Shown: one piece after another, positions 20,436 through 28,120 of the stretch
Position numbering within the stretch: position 1 is the stretch's first letter
Layout of the letters: each line of letters begins with the position of its first letter
Assembly (NCBI RefSeq): GCF_014697355.1
Contig: NZ_JACJRQ010000001.1
Span: 310,001 to 374,000, forward strand
Direction: 5' to 3'
Length of the DNA: 64,000 bases
DNA from: Nostoc calcicola FACHB-3891
Lineage (GTDB): Bacteria; Cyanobacteriota; Cyanobacteriia; Cyanobacteriales; Nostocaceae
Position numbers and translations under genes: made by a program
Notes under the pieces: generated by a model
What the model was told of the DNA's origin: nothing
The model's database searches: none
The model's input: the letters and a program-made list of their open reading frames with translations, nothing else

Positions 20436-20498
20436 AAATGTGAACGAAAAGTGAATAAGTCGTTTACCCTACTCATATTTCACTTTTGAATCACATTT
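20436..20498. promoter_or_regulatory. operator-like inverted repeat between divergent stress genes
   Basis: Two 20-bp arms in inverted orientation: 20436-20455 (AAATGTGAACGAAAAGTGAA) and 20479-20498, matching with three differences. Each arm contains two GTGA(A/T) half-sites spaced 11 bp apart, the spacing preferred by OmpR-family regulators. It sits between the GSP17M-like gene (minus) and uspA (plus), so it could control both. The nearby OmpR-type regulator at 22112 is a candidate binder, by inference only. Confidence 0.6.
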
Positions 20499-20557
20499 AT
20501 GCCTCAAGGTAAAAGACAACAGAATGTGAATGAAGTAATTGATTATTGGATTTGTAT

Positions 20558-20983
20558 ATGAGCTTTAAGAAGATTTTGGTGGCGATCGATGATTCACCTG
20601 CTACTGCAACAGTATTCACCAAAGCGCTTGAATTAGCCCAAAAAGACGCTGCTCAGTTAATGATTAGTCACACCATTGAGCTAGCAGTTTCTAGTCAAGC
20701 CACTATGAACTTAGTAGAACTGGAAATAGAAACAGAACAGGCACAGGGTTTACTGCGGTTTTACTATCAGAAAGCAAAAGCACAAGGTATTCTGGCAGAA
20801 TTCAGTTATCAAACAGGAGATCCTGGGACTAACATCTGTGATTTAGCCCGAAGTTGGGGAGCAGATTTGATTGTGCTTGGTCGAAGAGGACTTAAAGGAT
20901 TTGCCGAATTTTTAGCAGGAAGCGTGAGCAATCATGTCGTTCATCACGCTCCATGTTGCGTTCTGGTTGTTCAAGGTCAGTAG
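20558..20983 (+). CDS. universal stress protein, UspA family
   Basis: A 141-residue single Usp domain, the standard length. It begins MSFKKILVAIDDSPAT. The ATP-binding motif G-x2-G-x9-G-(S/T) appears as GRRGLKGFAEFLAGSVSNHV near the C-terminus, so it is likely of the nucleotide-binding (MJ0577-like) class. The start at 20558 is an ATG; the upstream in-frame TTG has no ribosome-binding site. It neighbours the GSP17M-like gene and the SRPBCC gene, suggesting a stress-response group. It probably works as a cytoplasmic homodimer. Confidence 0.93.
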   Translation: MSFKKILVAIDDSPATATVFTKALELAQKDAAQLMISHTIELAVSSQATMNLVELEIETEQAQGLLRFYYQKAKAQGILAEFSYQTGDPGTNICDLARSWGADLIVLGRRGLKGFAEFLAGSVSNHVVHHAPCCVLVVQGQ

Positions 20984-21089
20984 TTTTCTCACAGACTCTT
21001 TGCTGACTGAATATGAATCCGACAATACATCGGGTTATTGTTAGCAGGAACAACCGCTTTAATTCTGCTTTTTCTCTCAACTCACACCC

Positions 21090-21569
21090 ATGAAAATATA
21101 CACTGAAATCGAAATTCGGGCATCCGATAAGCAAGTCTGGAAACTACTCACTGATTTTGCTAGTTTTCCACATTGGAATTTGTTTATCCGTCAAATTAGT
21201 GGCTCACTGAGTGAAGGGTCACAGCTAACCGTTCATTTCCAGCCTCCGGGTAGAGATATTGTGACCTTTCGACCTACTGTTCTGACGGTAGAACCTAATC
21301 GCAAATTGCGCTGGTTAGGACATTTTTTGATCCCAGGTTTATTTGACGGGGAACATAGCTTTATCATTGAGCCATTAGCAAGTGATGTCTCCGACGGGCT
21401 ACGCCCACGCGTTTTGTTCATTCAACAAGAATCTTTCCACGGCTTACTAGTACCTCTGTTAGCTCGTCGATTAAATATCGACGTTCGCCAAGGGTTTGAA
21501 GCCATGAACCAAACATTGAAAACTAAGGCAGAACGCATTGAACTAGGGACTGGGGATTGGGGACTCTAA
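21090..21569 (+). CDS. SRPBCC (START/polyketide-cyclase-like) protein
   Basis: A 159-residue helix-grip fold protein binding a hydrophobic ligand in a deep cavity. It begins MKIYTEIEIRASDKQVWKLL with the typical FASFPHWN after it, then beta strands SQLTVHF, VLTVEPNRKLRW and a C-terminal helix GFEAMNQTLKTKAERIE. It matches SRPBCC-domain proteins (polyketide cyclase/dehydrase type) of unknown substrate. Residues about 99-107 (DVSDGLRPR) come from a 27-bp dispersed repeat inserted in frame at about 21384-21410, in a loop between two strands. Removing it would restore a normal turn. The fold is likely tolerant, but function could be altered. Confidence 0.85.
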   Translation: MKIYTEIEIRASDKQVWKLLTDFASFPHWNLFIRQISGSLSEGSQLTVHFQPPGRDIVTFRPTVLTVEPNRKLRWLGHFLIPGLFDGEHSFIIEPLASDVSDGLRPRVLFIQQESFHGLLVPLLARRLNIDVRQGFEAMNQTLKTKAERIELGTGDWGL

Positions 21570-21584
21570 AGATTTCGGATAAGT

Positions 21585-22004
21585 CTATTCCACAATCTCA
21601 TAGCGGACTAACTTTCTAATATCCTCACGGGGTAGACCTAGTTCTTGGGCAATTGTCGCTTCTATTTGGCTGAATTTTATTGTTGGAAGTTCTAATTCAA
21701 GTCGCTTCAAGATGGGGTCTGCTGTTTCCACTTCTACCTGGGTCATTCTCTTAGTTCGGTTGACAGCGGCATTAATCAGCAACACATTGACTGATATCCG
21801 TGCTTCGAGTTGGGTATCTGACTGAAGTTTATTTTGCGTGGAATTGGGTCGGCTTAACTCTTGGGCAGCTAGGAAACTACAGCCAAACCAAAACGCAACC
21901 GCTACCAGTGGTAGAGGCAACCAAAACTCTAATCCCAGGCCTTGCAGCCAATTTTTACTAATACGCCACACACGACACCTACTTCTGATTTTGCTAGGCC
22001 ACAC
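21585..22004 (-). CDS. single-pass membrane protein of unknown function
   Basis: A 139-residue reading frame with a GTG start; no ATG is available near the front. Residues 25-48 (FWLPLPLVAVAFWFGCSFLA) form one membrane segment. The rest is hydrophilic and Leu/Glu-rich (DPILKRLELELPTIKFSQIE, LGLPREDIRKLVRYEIVE), with helix-like periodicity. It is divergent from the RppA-like regulator gene with a gap of about 100 bp. Small membrane genes often flank such regulator pairs, so it could be a target or an accessory sensor. I do not recognise the family. A start further downstream would remove the membrane helix. Confidence 0.6.
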   Translation of the reverse strand: MWPSKIRSRCRVWRISKNWLQGLGLEFWLPLPLVAVAFWFGCSFLAAQELSRPNSTQNKLQSDTQLEARISVNVLLINAAVNRTKRMTQVEVETADPILKRLELELPTIKFSQIEATIAQELGLPREDIRKLVRYEIVE

Positions 22005-22111
22005 TTGATATATATCCGAATAGGATAGACAATCCTCTCAAATGTGACTAATGAAAGACGTTGAAATTGCTTCAATGGATTATTCTAAACAAGCACAAAT
22101 TTATAACGGTG

Positions 22112-22792
22112 ATGAAAATCTTACTGGTGGAGGACGATCCAAAACAATTAATGCCACTGCACATGGTTCTCTCTCAGGCCGGACACAGCGTCGATGGTGT
22201 CAAGGATGGTGAAACCGCTCAATGGCTGTTGGCTGAAAAAGAATATGACCTGCTGATTTTGGATTGGATGTTACCTCGAATTAGTGGGGTGAGTTTGTGT
22301 CAACAGTATCGGGCGGTGGGAAAAACAGCTCCTATATTAATGATCACGGCAAAAGATACCACACCTGATAAAGTCATCGGCTTAGATGCAGGAGCAGATG
22401 ATTACCTAGTCAAACCAATTGATATTATAGAGTTCATGGCGCGGGTGCGGGCATTGAGGAGGCGATCGCCCCTTTGGCAAGGAGACACCCTCTGCTTGGC
22501 AGACCTCGAACTTCATCTCGATAGACTAACTTTGGAGCGACAAGGGGCGATCGTCTCCCTTTCCACCCAAGAATTTCAGTTACTGGAGTATTTCATGCGT
22601 CATCCCCGACAAGTACTCACTCGTAACCAAATTGAGCAAGCCGTATGGGAGTGGGGTAGTGAACCAGAAAGCAATGCAATCACCGTTTTAGTTCGTAAAC
22701 TTCGCCAACGTTTGCAAACATTAGCAGCAGGGGATTGGATTGAAACTGTCTATGGTATGGGCTATCGCCTCAACCCTCCAGAACCAACTTGA
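22112..22792 (+). CDS. OmpR-family response regulator (RppA/NrsR-like)
   Basis: A 226-residue two-domain regulator. The receiver has acidic residues in LVEDD, phosphoacceptor Asp in LLILDWMLPRISG, Thr/Ser in MITAKDTT and Lys in DYLVKP. The C-terminal winged helix (about 130-226) ends IETVYGMGYRLNPP, the classic OmpR/PhoB recognition wing. The start at 22112 (ATG) is preferred over a TTG 17 codons upstream. The kinase gene follows after 95 bp and the pair resembles cyanobacterial RppA/RppB or NrsR/NrsS, which respond to redox or nickel. The location beside a P-type ATPase fits metal or ion sensing, but that is inference. Confidence 0.92.
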   Translation: MKILLVEDDPKQLMPLHMVLSQAGHSVDGVKDGETAQWLLAEKEYDLLILDWMLPRISGVSLCQQYRAVGKTAPILMITAKDTTPDKVIGLDAGADDYLVKPIDIIEFMARVRALRRRSPLWQGDTLCLADLELHLDRLTLERQGAIVSLSTQEFQLLEYFMRHPRQVLTRNQIEQAVWEWGSEPESNAITVLVRKLRQRLQTLAAGDWIETVYGMGYRLNPPEPT

Positions 22793-22887
22793 GATTTAAT
22801 TTCAGAGTCTACAATCAAGTGGAATGCTACTCCGATCTAATTACATCTTGAATTCTGACTTCTGAATTCTGAATTCTTCTTATATTT

Positions 22888-24171
22888 GTGTTTAACCGCA
22901 GTCGTCGTAACTTAGCTCGTTGGTTTACCCTTTCGATGGGGTCTATTCTCGTTCTGTTTGCTGGGGTAATTTATAACATTGAGGTCAAAGACAAACTCAA
23001 CGCATTAGATCAACTGGTTTATAAAAGAGCAGAGTTAATGGCAGCCAGTTCGCAGTATCGGCTGTATCAAGGAAAAAAACAAGTCGATCTGAGCAATATA
23101 CCGCTATTGGGTAGTGGTTCTCACCCTGCTGACATTGAACTGGTCTATGTTCGTTGGTATGACCCGAATGGCAGACTCAAGCGGTTTTTTGGGACTCCAC
23201 CTCTAGAGCAGTTACAAACATCATCTGGGTTTCTTACGATTAAGTCCGTCGATCCGTTCACACGTGAGGCGCTTTGGCTTCGTCAAGTTACGCTACCTGT
23301 TGAAGGAGGAAATTCGGTCATCGGCTATCTTCAAGTTGCTATTCCGCTGACAGAGACTCAAAAAGATCTCAGAGAATTTCAGTTAATGTTGACGCTGGCT
23401 GTACCTGTAGCACTGGGGTTAATTGGACTTACAGGTTGGGTACTCGGTGGCATAGCTATGCAACCTGTCCAGGAAGCCTATAACCAACTGCAACGCTTTA
23501 CATCAGATGCTTCTCATGAATTGCGATCGCCCCTTTCTGCAATTTTGACCAATGCCCAAGTCGGGTTACTGATAGCGGCAGATTATCCCCAAATCCACCC
23601 TTCAGTGCAGAACATCATCGATAGCGCCAAGTCGATGAGTAACTTGGTCAATAATCTACTGCTGTTGGCTCGACATCAGGGACAATTGACTCCTGAATCT
23701 CTCAAAAAGGTTAATCTTAATAGTTTGTTAGAGAATTTAGCCGTTCACTATACTAATGTTGCTGCTAAAGCGTCCATCGAGTTGATCGGCAACTTCCCAG
23801 AACAACCCATTAACTTGTGGGCTGACCGTGATTTGCTGCGCCTAGCTGTGGAAAACTTGCTCGATAATGCTTGCAAATACACTCCATCTGGTGGAACGGT
23901 ATGGTTACGCTTAGAACCTCACTCAGATCGGGCAGTGATTCAGGTAATCGATACCGGGATTGGAATTCCAGGGGCAGATTTACCTTACATTTTCGATCGC
24001 TTTTATCGGGTTGACACAGAACGGGCACGAGAAAGCGGCGGATTTGGGTTAGGATTAGCGATCGCTCAACAAATTGTCCAGGCTCACGGCGGTCACATCC
24101 ATGTAATGAGTTATGAGGGTAAAGGCTCGACGTTCCAAATCAAATTACCGTTATTGAATTTTGCTTTTTGA
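22888..24171 (+). CDS. membrane sensor histidine kinase (RppB/NrsS-like)
   Basis: A 427-residue kinase with a GTG start, partner of the regulator at 22112. TM1 lies at about 13-33 ([18 protein letters not shown]), a periplasmic sensor at about 34-165, and TM2 at about 168-195. HisKA has [16 protein letters not shown] with phospho-His. HATPase_c shows [31 protein letters not shown] and GFGLGLAI. No HAMP is obvious between TM2 and HisKA; a short linker [12 protein letters not shown] connects them, as in RppB-like kinases. All catalytic boxes are intact. Its stop is near the left end of an IS605-type element (about 20 bp). Confidence 0.92.
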   Translation: MFNRSRRNLARWFTLSMGSILVLFAGVIYNIEVKDKLNALDQLVYKRAELMAASSQYRLYQGKKQVDLSNIPLLGSGSHPADIELVYVRWYDPNGRLKRFFGTPPLEQLQTSSGFLTIKSVDPFTREALWLRQVTLPVEGGNSVIGYLQVAIPLTETQKDLREFQLMLTLAVPVALGLIGLTGWVLGGIAMQPVQEAYNQLQRFTSDASHELRSPLSAILTNAQVGLLIAADYPQIHPSVQNIIDSAKSMSNLVNNLLLLARHQGQLTPESLKKVNLNSLLENLAVHYTNVAAKASIELIGNFPEQPINLWADRDLLRLAVENLLDNACKYTPSGGTVWLRLEPHSDRAVIQVIDTGIGIPGADLPYIFDRFYRVDTERARESGGFGLGLAIAQQIVQAHGGHIHVMSYEGKGSTFQIKLPLLNFAF

Positions 24172-24267
24172 ACAAAAGATGTTTCGCGCAGTCCCCACCT
24201 AAAAATACTATAAAAATATCTACATTTTAGGTGGGGTAAGCTACACATGTATAAAGCGTAGCAACAA

Positions 24268-24693
24268 CTATTCCGGTTTTTCTTGATTCTGTACATATTC
24301 GATTAGCCGTGACAGTGGTGCTTGTGCGCCAACACTGATAATTGCGTAAGAACTAGACCAAAACTGTGGTTTAGTTCCCCAGTAAAATTTAGACAAATGA
24401 TCGCTATACTCAGAGCGCAATCGACGCGATGTAACTGTTTTAATATTATTCACTAATTTTGATAGGTCAACAGACGGGTGAGTTTCGAGCAGTGTGTGGA
24501 TACGATCAGCCTCTCCACCAAATTCGATTAACTCACACTCCCACTTATTTAAAAGCTCTTTGATAATGATATTTATCCTATCCAACATCTCAGCAGTTAG
24601 AGACGTTCTCCGAAATTTAGTTACTAGAACCAAGTGGTAAATAAGTCTGAATGCACTGTTACTGCGGGTTTTTAATGCCTGTTTGTTTTCCAT
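24268..24693 (-). CDS. tnpA: IS200/IS605 Y1 transposase TnpA with altered HUH motif
   Basis: A 141-residue Y1 (HUH-type) transposase, normal in length. It cuts and rejoins single-stranded element ends through a tyrosine. The fold signatures are present: FRLIYHLVLVTKFRR, SKLVNNIKTVTSRRLR, FWSSSYAIIS and catalytic Tyr Y133 in LIEYVQNQ. The metal-binding motif, normally D-H-U-H-L-L, reads DRIHTLL here: R64 replaces the first His (codon CGT at 24502-24504; CAT would need one base change) and Thr follows the second. Metal binding, and hence activity, is probably lost or reduced unless this is a frame error. It is read away from tnpB. Confidence 0.85.
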   Translation of the reverse strand: MENKQALKTRSNSAFRLIYHLVLVTKFRRTSLTAEMLDRINIIIKELLNKWECELIEFGGEADRIHTLLETHPSVDLSKLVNNIKTVTSRRLRSEYSDHLSKFYWGTKPQFWSSSYAIISVGAQAPLSRLIEYVQNQEKPE

Positions 24694-24772
24694 TAACTAA
24701 CCTTTATAACTAAATTGAAAACTATAAATAGTATCTGATACTATAATCTAAGTCAAGGTCGAGGCTAAATTC

Positions 24773-26176
24773 ATGAGTAAGAAAAAAACTAAGCGGCATA
24801 AACCTAAAAAGCCACTAGAACTAATTAGAACTGAAGTTTGGGATTTGGTAACTCTGAAATCTGAGAAAGAACAAATGCTTTTAACGATTGAGGAGTATCG
24901 TAAATACCTTTTACCATTGGTAATAATAGTAAATGCTCAATGGCTTAACCTATCCGATCTAACTGCAAAAGATAGGGTAAATGCTGTTGAGAAAATGATT
25001 CATAAAACAGCAGATAACCCCAACCCAAAGCATAAATATTTTCAATCAATCATTAAAACTCATCCATCGCATCGCAAGTTTCCCAGTTATTTAAGACGGG
25101 CTGCAATTGCGGATGCAATGGGGATTGTCTCAAGTTTTCAAACTCGTTATAGAGAGTGGCAGAGTGGAGTTAGAGCTAGAAAGGATGCGAAGCCACCACG
25201 CTTAACTACTTTTGTTCATACCTACCCAGCATTGTACAAAGGTCAACAGATTCGCTACAACCTAAATTATCAAAGCTGTGATATTAAGGTTTGGAGTGGG
25301 ACTGACTGGGTATGGCTTAGTGGAATTAAGGTAAAACGTCATGGACTTAATCGGCATTTAACAGATGGTAATGAAATCTGTTCACCTGCATTAGTAGTAA
25401 ACAAAAATAAATGCCAACTATCAATGCCAGTAAAAATTGAGAAAAAAAACCTTGAGGATTCTGATTATGTAGTGAGTGTTGACCTGGGTATTAACAACGC
25501 AGCCACCTGCGCGGTAGTAGGAAAGGACGGTACTGTAAAGGCACGGAAATTTATTAATTCGGCTAGAGACATAGACCGTCGTAATCAACGCCGAATGATG
25601 ATTGCCAGAAAGTCTAGGCAGACTCAAAATATTACGAAGACTAAACGCGAAAAAGGTTTCTGCAAGGGACTTTACCGCAAGTCTTCGCACATAAACTTAG
25701 AAATCTCCCGCAAAGTAGCAACTTGTATTGTTGAGTTCGCTCATAGTCAAAGCGTCAAAGTAATTGTGATTGAGAGCTTGGCTGGCTGGAAGGCGAAAGC
25801 TGGTAAGAAAGGATCTCTCTTAAAACAGAAATTTCATCTGTGGTGTCACGCCAAGATCGTTGAGATAATCACAGATAGATGGGCTGAGTTAGGGGGACAA
25901 GTTCAAGCTATTAATCCTAAATATACCAGTGCTTACGCTTTTGACGGAAGCGGTAAAGTTAAGCGAAATAAAAATAATTATTCTCTCGCCGTTTTCAAAA
26001 GCGGTAAACAATATAACTGTGATTTGTCTGCATCCTACAATATAGGTGCTAGATATTGGTATTGCCTAATTCAAGGTGATAAAACCTTTTCTAGAGTGTT
26101 CGTAAGCAAAAGTTCTAACGACACACTGAGGACGCCAGTAACTCTGGGAACGCTGCGTAGTCTAAAAGCTGCATAG
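24773..26176 (+). CDS. tnpB: TnpB-like RNA-guided nuclease lacking the zinc finger
   Basis: A 467-residue TnpB (OrfB of IS605), related to Cas12 ancestors. TnpB uses a guide RNA from the element's right end to cut target DNA next to a short motif. RuvC residues are intact: D237 in VSVDLGINN, E334 in VIVIESLAGW and D417 in NCDLSASYNIG. The zinc ribbon between RuvC-II and RuvC-III, normally CxxC...CxxC, is replaced by TSAYAFDGSGKVKR and a Lys/Asn-rich stretch with only one Cys. This zinc-finger-less form is common in cyanobacterial TnpBs, the group thought to be close to Cas12k. N-terminal Lys/Arg-rich helices probably bind RNA. It is complete and could be active. Confidence 0.88.
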   Translation: MSKKKTKRHKPKKPLELIRTEVWDLVTLKSEKEQMLLTIEEYRKYLLPLVIIVNAQWLNLSDLTAKDRVNAVEKMIHKTADNPNPKHKYFQSIIKTHPSHRKFPSYLRRAAIADAMGIVSSFQTRYREWQSGVRARKDAKPPRLTTFVHTYPALYKGQQIRYNLNYQSCDIKVWSGTDWVWLSGIKVKRHGLNRHLTDGNEICSPALVVNKNKCQLSMPVKIEKKNLEDSDYVVSVDLGINNAATCAVVGKDGTVKARKFINSARDIDRRNQRRMMIARKSRQTQNITKTKREKGFCKGLYRKSSHINLEISRKVATCIVEFAHSQSVKVIVIESLAGWKAKAGKKGSLLKQKFHLWCHAKIVEIITDRWAELGGQVQAINPKYTSAYAFDGSGKVKRNKNNYSLAVFKSGKQYNCDLSASYNIGARYWYCLIQGDKTFSRVFVSKSSNDTLRTPVTLGTLRSLKAA

Positions 26177-26337
26177 CGCACGAATCCCCATCTATAATCT
26201 CTGATTTAGATGGGGTGCGTTCAATTGCTATTACTTTATAAAGTAGTAATGATTTGGCAAAGATTCAGTAATGCTACTGTTGTCAGTGAAGATTCGTCGT
26301 AGAATCAAAGACACTTCAGAGTTGATATTCTCCACTA

Positions 26338-27438
26338 ATGAATCGCTTTTCTCAAAAAAATACGGGTTTTTACGGTAGCACTTCACAACAGATTGAGATG
26401 AACCAGGTATCTGGTTGCAAGCAACTACTTCGCGATCGCTATAAAATACTTCAAGTTCTGGGTAGAGGTGGTTTTGGTATCACGTTTTTAGCCAAAAATG
26501 CCCTATTACCAGCGAATCCCTTCTGTGTCATCAAACAGCTATCGCCAAAAGTGACTAGTCCTCAAAGCTGGCAAAGGGCATGTACGCGCTTTGAAAAAGA
26601 AGCACAAACCTTGGCTCTACTTGGTAGCCATTCTCAAATTCCCATGTTATTGGACTACTTTCAAGTAAATAGGGAGTTTTATTTAGTTCAAGAATACATA
26701 CCCGGTTTGACTTTGGCACGAGAAGTGCGGCGAACTGGACCTAAAAGTGAAGCTTCAGTTAAACAATTTTTACAGGAATTCTTGCCAGTATTACAGTATC
26801 TTCATAAAAATGGTGTGATTCATCGGGATATTAAGCCCCAAAATTTATTGCGGCGTGAACATGACAAACGAATAGTACTAATCGATTTTGGTGCAGTGAA
26901 AGAACAATTAATTGATGCTTGTGAAAACTCAATTAATTTATCTGCAAAGACCAGTTTTGTTGGGACTATGGGATTTGCACCACCAGAACAGTTTTCTTTA
27001 CGTCCAGTTTATGCCAGTGATATTTATGCGCTCGGTGTTACTTGTATTTATATGTTGACTGGCAAAAGTCCTTCAGAATTTGACCAAGATCCGATTACTG
27101 GTGAAATTTCTTGGCAAAAAGAGGTAAACATCAGCGAAGATTTTGCTCAGGTTTTAGGAAAAATGGTGAAATTTTCTTTACACGATCGCTTTAAAACTAC
27201 GGATGAAGTCATAAAAGCTTTAGGTAAGGAAAACTTTTTGCCTAACTTCGCAAGCTGCCTAACCAACCAAACATTGAAAAAGAAAAGTATTACACATCAC
27301 GAAATTACAAATTGCGAAATTACAGATTGCCAAGTTAAACATCCCCAAATTACACAACAGGAAAATTCTGATGTCTACGTCCCACCTGTAGTCAGAACTG
27401 CTACCGCCATTCGCAGATGGAGAGCAAGACAAAATTAA
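26338..27438 (+). CDS. Ser/Thr protein kinase (Hanks type)
   Basis: A 366-residue cytoplasmic kinase. The glycine loop is LGRGGFGITF; the Lys of subdomain II is in CVIKQL; the catalytic loop is HRDIKPQN with Asp; DFG is in LIDFGAVK; and the APE-like segment is FAPPEQF. The kinase domain spans about 35-300. The tail (310-366) has no recognised domain, but contains a degenerate repeat with HHEITNCEITDCQ resembling a repeated EIT(N/D)C unit, then ends in Arg residues. There is no membrane helix. It is followed by a second kinase gene after about 680 bp and by a hairpin. Substrates are unknown. Confidence 0.93.
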   Translation: MNRFSQKNTGFYGSTSQQIEMNQVSGCKQLLRDRYKILQVLGRGGFGITFLAKNALLPANPFCVIKQLSPKVTSPQSWQRACTRFEKEAQTLALLGSHSQIPMLLDYFQVNREFYLVQEYIPGLTLAREVRRTGPKSEASVKQFLQEFLPVLQYLHKNGVIHRDIKPQNLLRREHDKRIVLIDFGAVKEQLIDACENSINLSAKTSFVGTMGFAPPEQFSLRPVYASDIYALGVTCIYMLTGKSPSEFDQDPITGEISWQKEVNISEDFAQVLGKMVKFSLHDRFKTTDEVIKALGKENFLPNFASCLTNQTLKKKSITHHEITNCEITDCQVKHPQITQQENSDVYVPPVVRTATAIRRWRARQN

Positions 27439-27484
27439 CAATTCAAAATTCACGCATTCACGCATTCAAAATTAAAGACAGTTG

Positions 27485-27509
27485 GAGTTGGGGATTTAAA
27501 CCCCAACTC
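27485..27509. terminator. stem-loop downstream of the Ser/Thr kinase
   Basis: Perfect 9-bp inverted repeat GAGTTGGGG/CCCCAACTC with a 7-nt loop, 46 bp past the kinase stop codon. No clear T-run follows, so it could be a terminator or a dispersed palindrome. Confidence 0.5.
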
Positions 27510-28120
27510 AACTGATACTAAGTGTTTTGGTTGGGGTCTTAAACCCTTGATGTTACGATAAACAAGGTCTCACAGTTGAGTTAAGCAAGTATAAAATGAA
27601 TAATTCATCATGGAAAATAGAAAATATCAAAAACAAAGTTAGTAAGTATTTTGACTACATTCGAGAGCAGCAATAATTAACAAATAAGGGTTAGTCTTTA
27701 ATACTTAGTCACTTATTGGTTGCGAATATACAAGAGAAAGTACTAAAGCTAATAGTTCCAAATTTTTTTTTATTCAGATTATTATATAATCGGAAGAATA
27801 ATTAATCCTATGGCTCTCGTAGTTTTCCACAAATCAGGAAGACTGACTAAGCTAATGCGCTTGAAAATAGCATAAATTTGTATTGGGCATGGGGCATTGG
27901 TTAATCACAAATGACAAATGACAAATGACTAATAACTAAATGACTAAATATGTTATTTCAATGCGCTACAGCTTACTATTTACAAACGCTAACCATATAA
28001 GTAATTCCCCAATCCCGAAAACAGGGTTTTTCTACCACAAGTCAGCGAGAGTCAATTCTTTTAAGGGTAAATACGGGGCAAGCTTAGCTGAAGTTGTCAT
28101 GCAGTCGCGCCTGTCAGATC
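27510..28120. other. intergenic, no supported gene
   Basis: AT-rich sequence upstream of the second kinase. A short frame from 27940 to 28254 overlaps the kinase start in another frame and has no family resemblance. An octamer-like tandem (CAAATGACAAATGACAAATGAC) lies near 27906-27930. I see no RNA gene or clear promoter. Confidence 0.4.

Larger units (their letters stand above)
24193..26215. mobile_element. IS605-type element with divergent tnpA and tnpB
   Basis: The element is outlined by subterminal hairpins typical of single-strand transposons. Left: 12-bp perfect stem CCCCACCTAAAA (24193-24204/24225-24236). Right: 9-bp stem CCCCATCTA (26186-26194/26207-26215). tnpA and tnpB are divergent, as in IS605. 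True ends lie some bases outside the hairpins and cannot be set without an empty site. The guide RNA of TnpB (omega RNA) would be expected to span the tnpB 3' end and the right hairpin. Confidence 0.8.
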
